This document shows positions 57,605 through 64,000 of a stretch of 64,000 nucleotides of DNA, piece after piece (the stretch's first letter is position 1; every line of letters starts with the position of its first letter). The DNA is from Lysobacter sp. (GTDB lineage Bacteria; Pseudomonadota; Gammaproteobacteria; Xanthomonadales; Xanthomonadaceae), in the NCBI GenBank assembly GCA_019634715.1, contig JAHCAU010000003.1, positions 124,001 to 188,000 on the forward strand, read 5' to 3'. Position numbers and translations under genes: made by a program. The notes beneath the pieces are model-generated. The model made no database searches. It was given only the letters and a program-made list of their open reading frames with translations, and was not told where the DNA came from.

Positions 57605-58978
57605 TTAGGCCGTTTCGGCGATCACATGCGCAAGTGTCCGGAAAATTCTATCGATATGCTCCCCGGTCAGGATCAGCGGCGGCGACAGGGCGATCACGTC
57701 GCCGGTGACCCGGATCAGCAGGTTTTCCTCGTGGAAACACCGGGTGAAGACGTCGTAGGCGCGGGCGCCGGGCGCGCCCGGGCGCGGCGCCAGTTCGATC
57801 GCGCCGATCAGGCCGATGTTGCGGATGTCGATCACGTTCGGCAGGCCACGCAGGCCGTGGATGGCCTCGGCCCAGCGGTTCTCCAGCACGATGGCCTGCT
57901 CGAACAGGCCCTCCTCTTCGTAGGTGTCCAGCGTGGCCAGGGCGGCCGCGCAGGCCAGCGGATGGCCCGAGTAGGTGTAGCCGTGGAACAGCTCGATCAC
58001 GTTGTCCGGACCATGCATGAAGGCATCGTGGATGGCGTCGGAGACGAACACCGCGCCCATCGGCACGCAGCCGTTGGTCAGGCCCTTGGCGGTGGTGATG
58101 AGGTCGGGCATCACGTCGAAGCGCTGCGCGGCGAAGGCCTTGCCGACGCGGCCGAACCCGGTGATCACTTCATCGAAGATCAGCAGGATGCCGTGTTTGT
58201 CGCAGATCTCGCGCAGGCGCTTGAGGTAGCCCTGCGGCGGCAGGACCACGCCGGCCGAGCCGGCGACCGGCTCGACGATGACCGCCGCGATCGTGCTGGC
58301 GTCGTGGAGCAGGACCAGGCGTTCCAGGTCCTCGGCCAGCTCCGCGCCGTGCTCGGGCAGACCGCGGCTGAAGGCGTTGCGCTGCAGGTCCAGGGTATGG
58401 CGCAGGTGGTCCACGCCGGGCAGCAGGCTGCCGAAGAACTTGCGGTTGTTGGGCAGGCCGCCGACCGAGATGCCACCGAAGCCGACGCCGTGGTAGCCCT
58501 TTTCGCGGCCGATCAGGCGGGTGCGCTGGCCTTCGCCGCGTGCACGGTGGTACGCGAGGGCGATCTTGAGTGCGGTATCGACCGATTCCGAACCGGAATT
58601 GGTGAAGAAGACGTGGTTGAGGTGGTCCGGGGCGATCGCGGCCAGGCGCTCGGCGAGCGTGAAGGGCAGCGGGTGACCCATCTGGAAGGTCGGGGCGAAA
58701 TCGAGCGTCGCGATCTGCTGCTGCACGGCCTGGACGATGCGCGGACGGGCGTGGCCTGCATTGCAGCACCACAGGCCGCCGGTGGCGTCGAGGACTTCGC
58801 GGCCGTCGACCGTGCGGTAGAACATGCCCGAGGCGCTGGCCATCAGGCGCGGCGAGGACTTGAACTGGCGGTTGGCCGAGAACGGCATCCAGAAGGCGTC
58901 CATCGCCTCCGGGGCACGGGTCGCTTCGCGGCTGTAGTGCGCGCTGTAATCCGGGTGGGTCTGCGGATCGTCGTGCAT
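57605..58978 (-). CDS. aptA: Omega-amino acid:pyruvate aminotransferase (beta-alanine type)
   Basis: 457 residues from ATG 58978 (MHDDPQTH). Class III PLP enzyme: PLP Lys in TTAKGLTNGCVPMGA, Asp in IFDEVITGFGRVG. The opening FWMPFSANRQFKSSPRLM and GMFYRTVDGREVLD is typical of beta-alanine:pyruvate aminotransferases. It gives malonate semialdehyde and alanine, which mmsA and ald then use. It is divergent from puuR, sharing a 159-base promoter region with candidate operators. Confidence 0.9.
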   Translation of the reverse strand: MHDDPQTHPDYSAHYSREATRAPEAMDAFWMPFSANRQFKSSPRLMASASGMFYRTVDGREVLDATGGLWCCNAGHARPRIVQAVQQQIATLDFAPTFQMGHPLPFTLAERLAAIAPDHLNHVFFTNSGSESVDTALKIALAYHRARGEGQRTRLIGREKGYHGVGFGGISVGGLPNNRKFFGSLLPGVDHLRHTLDLQRNAFSRGLPEHGAELAEDLERLVLLHDASTIAAVIVEPVAGSAGVVLPPQGYLKRLREICDKHGILLIFDEVITGFGRVGKAFAAQRFDVMPDLITTAKGLTNGCVPMGAVFVSDAIHDAFMHGPDNVIELFHGYTYSGHPLACAAALATLDTYEEEGLFEQAIVLENRWAEAIHGLRGLPNVIDIRNIGLIGAIELAPRPGAPGARAYDVFTRCFHEENLLIRVTGDVIALSPPLILTGEHIDRIFRTLAHVIAETA

Positions 58979-59050
58979 GCGGTCTCCGATGCGGTCGTCC
59001 GTGCCGGCGCCGCGCCCGCACGATGCCGCCAAGCTTAGCGCGTTGAAAAA

Positions 59051-59108
59051 ACTTTACAACAGTCGCGCGATTGTGCACAAATGCTGCACGGCAGTATCCG
59101 TGTAAAGT
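59051..59108. promoter_or_regulatory. Candidate PuuR-type operator region
   Basis: ACTTTACA (59051-59058) is matched by its inverse complement TGTAAAGT (59101-59108), and a perfect 10-base palindrome TTGTGCACAA (59071-59080) lies between them. The region separates aptA from puuR, so a cupin repressor bound here could control both directions. Confidence 0.5.
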
Positions 59109-59137
59109 ATCTGCATCATCAAAGTCGATGGGGTTCC

Positions 59138-59686
59138 ATGGATATCGGTGCGCGTCTTCAGCTGGTCCGCAAGAGCAAGGGTCTGAGCCAGCGGGAGCTG
59201 GCCAAGCGCGTCGGGGTCACCAACAGCACGATCTCGCTGATCGAGCAGAACAAGGTCAGCCCCTCGGTCAGCTCGCTGAAGAAGGTGCTGGATGGCATTC
59301 CGATCTCGATGGCCGATTTCTTCACCATGGACATCGAGGCCGACCCGGCCGACACGCCGTTCTACACGCCGGACGAGCAGCCGGACATGGGCAACAACGG
59401 CATCCATTACTTCCTGGTCGGCCACCGCCGTCCGCAGCGGCAGATGTGCGTATTGCGCGAGGTGATGCTGCCCGGCAGCGACACCGGCGAAGTGATGATC
59501 ACCCACGAGGGCGAGGAAGGCGGCGTGGTGCTGGCCGGGCAGGTCGAGATCACCGTCGGCGATCAGGTGCGGGTGCTCGGGCCGGGCGAGGCCTATTACT
59601 TCGAATGCCGCATCCCGCACCGCTTCCGCAACGTCGGCGAGACCGACGTGATGATCGTCAGCGCGAGCACGCCGCCGACCTTCTGA
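59138..59686 (+). CDS. puuR: XRE-cupin transcriptional regulator, PuuR-like
   Basis: 182 residues from ATG 59138. Residues 5-65 are a helix-turn-helix (LRxVRKSKGLSQRELAKRVGV-like, TNSTISLIEQNKVSPS); residues 105-180 are a cupin (EEGGVVLAGQVEI, GPGEAYYFECRIPHRFRN). This is the PuuR layout, a putrescine-responsive repressor of the puu genes. puuC follows after 23 bases. It is the only polyamine-type regulator in the window and probably controls puuC, aptA and perhaps the distant puuA/puuD promoters. Confidence 0.88.
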   Translation: MDIGARLQLVRKSKGLSQRELAKRVGVTNSTISLIEQNKVSPSVSSLKKVLDGIPISMADFFTMDIEADPADTPFYTPDEQPDMGNNGIHYFLVGHRRPQRQMCVLREVMLPGSDTGEVMITHEGEEGGVVLAGQVEITVGDQVRVLGPGEAYYFECRIPHRFRNVGETDVMIVSASTPPTF

Positions 59687-59709
59687 CCGCCAGACCTGGA
59701 GATTTCCCC

Positions 59710-61212
59710 TTGAACGCACCCCGCACCCTAGAAGGCTGGCAGGCGCTGGCCACCGGCCTGCAGATCCGCACCCAGGCCTTCATCGATGGCCGCTTCGTCG
59801 ATGCCGCCAGTGGCAGGACCTTCGACTGCGTCAGCCCGATCGACGGCCGCGTGCTGGGCCAGGTCGCCGAGTGCGAAGCCGAGGACATCGAGCGCGCGGT
59901 CGCAGCCGCCCGGCGCAGCTTCGAAGCCGGGCGTTGGGCCAATGCCAAGCCTGCGCATCGCAAGAAGATTCTCGTCAAGTTCGCCCAACTCATTGAACAA
60001 CATGGAGATGAGCTGGCGCTGCTCGAATCGCTGGACATGGGCAAGCCGGTCTCCGACGCCCGTGCGGTGGACGTGGCCGCCACGATCCGCTGCATGGCCT
60101 GGACCGGCGAGGCGCTGGACAAGGTCTACGGCGAAGTCGCCGCGACCGGCCCCGACGAGCTGGGGCTGATCACCCGCGAGCCGCTGGGTGTGGTCGGCGC
60201 GATCGTGCCCTGGAACTTCCCGATGCTGATGGCGACGTGGAAGATCGCCCCGGCGCTGGCGACCGGCAATTCGGTGGTGCTCAAGCCGTCCGAGAAGTCG
60301 CCGCTGACCGCGATCCGCCTCGCCGAGCTGGCGATGGAGGCGGGCATTCCGGCCGGCGTGCTGAACGTGGTGCCGGGTTTCGGCAAGGGCGCGGGCGAGC
60401 CGCTGGCCCTGCACATGGACGTCGACGGCCTGGTGTTCACCGGGTCGACCGCCGTCGGCAAGCACCTGCTGCAGTGCGCAGGGCGCTCGAACATGAAGCG
60501 CGCGTACATGGAGTGCGGCGGCAAGAGTCCGAACATCGTCTTCGCCGATGCGCCGGACCTGGCGCAGGCCGCGAAGGCCGCGGCGGGCGGCATCTTCTAC
60601 AACCAGGGCGAGGTCTGCACGGCCGCCTCGCGCCTGCTGGTCGAACGCTCGATCAAGGACGACTTCGTCGCGGCCGTGGTCGAAGCCGGCAAGGCCATGC
60701 TTCCGCGCCATCCGCTCGATCCCGGCGCACCGATGGGCGCGATGGTCGACGAAGGCCAGACCGCGCGCGTCCTCGACTACATCGCCAAGGGCCGCGCCGA
60801 GGGCGGGCGCGTGCTGCTCGGCGGCGAGCGCGCGGAGGTGGTCGCCGGCGGCTGCTACATCGAACCGACGGTGTTCGACGGCGTCGAGCACGGCCACACC
60901 ATCGCCCGCGAGGAAATCTTCGGACCGGTGCTGTCGGTGATCGCCTTCGACGACGAGGCGGACGCCCTGCGCATGGCCAACGACACCGAGTACGGCCTCG
61001 CCGCTGGCGTCTGGACCCGCGACATCGGTCGCGCGCATCGCGTGGCGCGCAAGCTGCGCGCCGGCAGCGTGTGGGTGAATTACTGGGACGGCGGCGACAT
61101 GACCGCGCCCTTCGGCGGCTACAAGCAGTCCGGCAACGGCCGCGACAAGTCGCTGCATGCCTTCGAGAAGTACACCGAGGTCAAGGCGACCTGGATCAAT
61201 CTGGCGACCTGA
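59710..61212 (+). CDS. puuC: Gamma-glutamyl-gamma-aminobutyraldehyde dehydrogenase
   Basis: 500 residues from TTG 59710, chosen because GGAG lies 8 bases upstream and no ATG fits. Aldehyde dehydrogenase with VPWNFPMLMATWKIAPAL, MECGGKSPNIVF and the catalytic Cys in NQGEVCTAASRLL; the ending FGGYKQSGNGRDKSLHAFEKYTE-type region fits the PuuC/AldB group. It oxidises the PuuB product with NAD(P)+. Family members are broad and could also take 3-aminopropanal from spermidine to beta-alanine. It is cotranscribed with puuR. Confidence 0.9.
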   Translation: MNAPRTLEGWQALATGLQIRTQAFIDGRFVDAASGRTFDCVSPIDGRVLGQVAECEAEDIERAVAAARRSFEAGRWANAKPAHRKKILVKFAQLIEQHGDELALLESLDMGKPVSDARAVDVAATIRCMAWTGEALDKVYGEVAATGPDELGLITREPLGVVGAIVPWNFPMLMATWKIAPALATGNSVVLKPSEKSPLTAIRLAELAMEAGIPAGVLNVVPGFGKGAGEPLALHMDVDGLVFTGSTAVGKHLLQCAGRSNMKRAYMECGGKSPNIVFADAPDLAQAAKAAAGGIFYNQGEVCTAASRLLVERSIKDDFVAAVVEAGKAMLPRHPLDPGAPMGAMVDEGQTARVLDYIAKGRAEGGRVLLGGERAEVVAGGCYIEPTVFDGVEHGHTIAREEIFGPVLSVIAFDDEADALRMANDTEYGLAAGVWTRDIGRAHRVARKLRAGSVWVNYWDGGDMTAPFGGYKQSGNGRDKSLHAFEKYTEVKATWINLAT

Positions 61213-61220
61213 GGCTTCTC

Positions 61221-61243
61221 CCTCGCCCGCGTCGCGGGCGAGG
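61221..61243. terminator. Hairpin between convergent puuC and gntR genes
   Basis: CCTCGCCCGC, GTC, GCGGGCGAGG. A perfect 10-bp stem 9 bases after the puuC stop; no long T-run. Likely terminator for both genes. Confidence 0.5.
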
Positions 61244-61282
61244 ATTGACGAGGGGCGTTACTGCCGCTCGACCGATGCCGCT

Positions 61283-61939
61283 TCAGCGGCTGGCCTGATC
61301 TGCCACTTCCTCGCGCAGCTCGTCCAGCGTGGTCTGCAGGTGCGCGGTGAGCTTGGCTTCGACGATCGCGGCGTCGCGGGCGAGCCAGGCGTCGAGGATG
61401 TCCCGGTGTTCGCGGTCGGCGCGCTCGTTGCGGCCGGCCGGCTCCAGGTGCTTGCGCACGTAGCGCTCGGCGACCAGATGCAGGCGTTCGACCAGGTGCG
61501 CGGTCTGCTTGCGCAGCGGGTTCTGCACCAGCGCCAGATGGAAGTTGCGGTTGTAGCGCACCGCGTTCACCGGATCGTCGCGGAGCATCGCTTCCAGGCC
61601 GCTGAGCGCGGAGATCGCAGCCTCGCGGCGCGCGTCGTCGGCGACCAGGCAGGCGGCGCCTGCGGCTTCGGGTTCGAGCTTCAGGCGCAGCACGAACACG
61701 TCCTCGGCTTCTTCGGGGGTGAGGGCGGACACCGTGAAGCCGCGGTTCGGGTGCGAGCTGAGCAGGCCCTGCTGTTCCAGCCGGGCCAGCGCTTCGCGCA
61801 ACGGAATCTTGCTGATGCCCAGTTCATCGGCCAAGGCGTCCTGGCGGATCGGCGTCATCGGTGCGAGCTCGGTGGAGAGGATGCGCTCGCGGATGATCTC
61901 GAAAGCCTGTTCGGACAGCGTCTTGGCGGCAATGACCAT
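61283..61939 (-). CDS. GntR-family (FCD) regulator
   Basis: 218 residues. A winged helix at residues 8-70 (AFEIIRERILS, LADELGISKIPLREALARLEQQGLL) and an FCD ligand domain (residues 85-205) with metal-type His in NRNFHLAL and REHRDIL. It is next to the ketoglutarate-semialdehyde dehydrogenase gene (10 bases) and probably controls the hydroxyproline genes at the window edge. Confidence 0.88.
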   Translation of the reverse strand: MVIAAKTLSEQAFEIIRERILSTELAPMTPIRQDALADELGISKIPLREALARLEQQGLLSSHPNRGFTVSALTPEEAEDVFVLRLKLEPEAAGAACLVADDARREAAISALSGLEAMLRDDPVNAVRYNRNFHLALVQNPLRKQTAHLVERLHLVAERYVRKHLEPAGRNERADREHRDILDAWLARDAAIVEAKLTAHLQTTLDELREEVADQASR

Positions 61940-61949
61940 GGCGGTGGTG

Positions 61950-63389
61950 CTACCCCGGGTGTTGGTAAGTGGTGCGAAGTGTGGTGTAGAAGGCCCGGGC
62001 GGCCCGCCCCTGTTCCCGGGGACCGTGGCTGGAAGCGCCTTCGCCGCCGAACGGTGCGTGGTAATCCACGCCTGCCGTCGGCAGGTTGACCATCAGCATA
62101 CCCGCACGCGCCCCCCGTTTGAACGCTTCGGCGTGCCGGAGCGAGGATGTGCACAGACCGGCCGACAAGCCGTAACGGCTGTCGTTGAGCGTTTCAAGCG
62201 CGTGTTCGAAGTCGCGTACGCGAAAGATGCCGGCCACCGGGCCGAAGATTTCCTCGCGGGCCAGCAGGCTGCGATGGTCCAGATCGTCGAACAGCATCGG
62301 CGGAACGTGGCAATCCTCGTCCTGCGGCAGCGTTCCGCCGATGGCCAGCGCCGCGCCTTCCGCGCGTACGGCCTCGATCTGCGCCACGACGCGCTGCTTC
62401 TGGCGCGGATTGGCCAGCGGGCCGATGTCGGTGGCCGCGTCGCGCGGGTCGCCGAAGCGCAGCGCCTGCAGTTTCTGGCGGACCGCGCCGATGAAGCGCC
62501 CGGCGATGGCGTCCTCGACGATGATCCGCGACGTGGCCGTGCAGCGCTGGCCGGCGGCGAAGTAGGCGCCGTTCACCGCGCAGTCGACGGCGATGTCGAG
62601 ATTGGCGTCGGCCAGCACGATCAGCCCGTTCACGCCGCCCATCTCCAGTTGCATGCGGCCGTTGCGCGCCGCCACCGCCTGGCGCACGCGCGCGCCGGTG
62701 GCTTCCGAACCGGTGAACGAGACGCCGTCGATGCCTTCGTGTCCGGCGATCGCGGCGCCTGCGGTCGCCGCGCCCAGCACCATGTTGACGCTGCCTGCGG
62801 GCAGGCCGGCGACGGCGATGTGGCTCATCAGTCGCGCAGCCGTGCCCGACGAGACTTCCGATGGCTTCCACACCACTGCGTTGCCGAAGGCCAGCGCGGG
62901 CGCGATCTTCCACGCCGGGATCGCGATCGGGAAGTTCCACGGCGTGATCAGGCCGACGGTGCCCAGCGGCGCGTGCATCACTTCGACCATCGCGCCGTTG
63001 CGCGTGGATTCGTAGCGCTCGCCGACGATGCGCAGGGCCTCGCCCGCGAAGAAGTCGAAGATCCGCGCGGCGCGCATCGTCTCCATGCGTGCGTCGCGCA
63101 GGGTCTTGCCGGTCTCGCGGGCGATGAGCATCGCCATCGGTTCCAGGTCGGCGACGAGTGCGCGGGCGATGCGGGCGAGCGCGTCGGCACGGGCTTCGAT
63201 ACCACCGCTGGCCAGCTTGCGTTGCGCCGCATGTGCGGCCTCGGTGGCCGCTTCGACATCCGCGGCGGTGCCGTCGGGCAACTGCACGCTGAGATCATCG
63301 GGCGCATGCGGGTTGCGCTGTTCGAGTGCGGCGGGCGCATCGACGTCGTGGCCGGCGATGTGGTGGGCGAGGGCGAGGACTTCGGTCAT
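61950..63389 (-). CDS. Alpha-ketoglutaric semialdehyde dehydrogenase
   Basis: 479 residues. Aldehyde dehydrogenase with TPWNFPIAIPAWKIAPAL and catalytic Cys in AAGQRCTATSRII; VSFTGSEATGARV is typical. In hydroxyproline catabolism this enzyme oxidises 2,5-dioxopentanoate to 2-oxoglutarate. The proline-racemase-family gene directly upstream on the same strand (29 bases) supports that role. A general semialdehyde dehydrogenase is an alternative. Confidence 0.83.
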   Translation of the reverse strand: MTEVLALAHHIAGHDVDAPAALEQRNPHAPDDLSVQLPDGTAADVEAATEAAHAAQRKLASGGIEARADALARIARALVADLEPMAMLIARETGKTLRDARMETMRAARIFDFFAGEALRIVGERYESTRNGAMVEVMHAPLGTVGLITPWNFPIAIPAWKIAPALAFGNAVVWKPSEVSSGTAARLMSHIAVAGLPAGSVNMVLGAATAGAAIAGHEGIDGVSFTGSEATGARVRQAVAARNGRMQLEMGGVNGLIVLADANLDIAVDCAVNGAYFAAGQRCTATSRIIVEDAIAGRFIGAVRQKLQALRFGDPRDAATDIGPLANPRQKQRVVAQIEAVRAEGAALAIGGTLPQDEDCHVPPMLFDDLDHRSLLAREEIFGPVAGIFRVRDFEHALETLNDSRYGLSAGLCTSSLRHAEAFKRGARAGMLMVNLPTAGVDYHAPFGGEGASSHGPREQGRAARAFYTTLRTTYQHPG

Positions 63390-63418
63390 GGTGCGGTCGC
63401 TGGAGGAAAAGGGGAGGG

Positions 63419-64000
63419 TCAGACCACGACGAAACCGCCCGGGAACGGCTCGTCGTCGTCGATCCAGAGGCGGTTGAAGCCGGTGGCGAAGGCGCTGCCT
63501 TCGATCGAAGGCACGATCGCCGGGTGGTCGCCGAGCGTGGTCGCGGCCTCGATGCGGCCGATGAAGCGGCTGCGGATGTAGCTTTCGTGGACGTAGGTGT
63601 CGCCGACCGACAATCGGCCGCGCGCGGCCAGCTGCGCCATCCGCGCGGAGGTGCCGGTGCCGCAGGGGCTGCGGTCGATCGCGCGTTCGCCGTAGAAGAC
63701 GGCATTGCGGCCGTCGGCGTCGGGTGCAGAGGGCGCGTCGGCCCAGAGCACGTGGCTGACGCCGCGGATGGTCGGGTCGAGCGGATGCACCGGCTCGACC
63801 ATGTCGCGGACGATGCCGCGGATGGTGCGGCTGAGTTCGACGATGCGCGCCGCGCCGAGCGCATCCAGGCCGGAGTAGGCGCCCTGCGGTTCGACGATGG
63901 CGTAGTAGTTGCCGCCGTAGGCCACGTCGAGGTTGAGCGGGCCGAAGCCCGGGACCTCGATGGCGAGGTCCCGGATCGCGAGGTAACTCGGCACGTTGCG
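63419..64000 (-). CDS. 4-hydroxyproline epimerase / proline racemase family (partial)
   Basis: C-terminal 193 residues; the 5' end lies beyond the window edge, with the frame still open at 64000. The second catalytic Cys is in DRSPCGTGTSARMAQL; GGNYYAIV and the ending PGGFVVV are family marks. Full-length enzymes use two Cys to epimerise trans-4-hydroxy-L-proline to the cis-D form. The Cys in the second half separates the epimerase/racemase from the Thr-containing dehydratase relatives only when the missing first Cys is known, so the exact reaction stays open. Confidence 0.85.
   Translation of the reverse strand, partial: RNVPSYLAIRDLAIEVPGFGPLNLDVAYGGNYYAIVEPQGAYSGLDALGAARIVELSRTIRGIVRDMVEPVHPLDPTIRGVSHVLWADAPSAPDADGRNAVFYGERAIDRSPCGTGTSARMAQLAARGRLSVGDTYVHESYIRSRFIGRIEAATTLGDHPAIVPSIEGSAFATGFNRLWIDDDEPFPGGFVVV

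Overview
This is about 64 kb of a high-GC gammaproteobacterial chromosome that looks like the family Xanthomonadaceae (Lysobacter, Luteimonas or Xanthomonas type). The reasons are the gene content and order, the GTAG-type hairpin repeats, the tandem GGGATTCG-type intergenic repeat, and the -10 elements of the TATGGT/TAGGAT kind. No rRNA, CRISPR array, integrase or insertion sequence is visible. Genus is inference only.

Layout. 1-1379: tail of an unknown gene followed by a MauE/MauD-like membrane thiol-redox pair. 1879-3390: MASE1 diguanylate cyclase. 3481-7956: fatty-acid oxidation operon (thiolase, fused hydroxyacyl-CoA dehydrogenase/enoyl-CoA hydratase, PsrA-like TetR regulator) with a palindromic operator next to its promoter. 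8129-14397: housekeeping run ndk, rlmN, rodZ, yfgM, bamB, der; pilF, ispG and hisS, which often lie here in relatives, are absent. 14439-18114: molybdenum cofactor genes mobA, moeA and moeB around a YiaA/B membrane protein. 18122-24033: hydrolase, DUF1244, folD, then guaB and guaA split by a low-GC AbiGi-like gene. 24052-33051: ohr, an exported alpha/beta hydrolase with a divergent AraC regulator, a LodA/LodB quinoprotein amino-acid oxidase pair, tadA, orn, and small secreted proteins. 33385-37601: ppsA/ppsR, a DUF1249 gene and a tRNA-Ala/tRNA-Glu operon.

37677-61212 is mostly a polyamine catabolic region. potFGHI imports putrescine or spermidine. PuuA glutamylates it, PuuB and PuuC oxidise it, PuuD removes glutamate to give GABA, and an aminotransferase plus a Sad-like dehydrogenase lead to succinate. 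A second glutamine-synthetase-like ligase, a SpuC-like transaminase and an agmatinase-family ureohydrolase widen the substrate range. A neighbouring block (omega-amino acid:pyruvate aminotransferase, alanine dehydrogenase, methylmalonate-semialdehyde dehydrogenase) could convert beta-alanine to acetyl-CoA and recycle the pyruvate acceptor. A PuuR-like cupin repressor lies divergent to that block. The right edge (61283-64000) begins a hydroxyproline-degradation cluster.

The most unusual item is the roughly 40-45% GC AbiGi-family gene inserted cleanly inside the guaBA operon. It is a candidate orphan phage-defence component with HxT and ExEWR motifs that hint at an ADP-ribosyltransferase-like fold. 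Other leads are the LodA/LodB pair, a Cys-rich secreted protein beside a frameshifted relic of a paralogue, and a 693-aa exported protein paired with a DUF3142 protein. All calls rest on reading the sequence; no database search was run.
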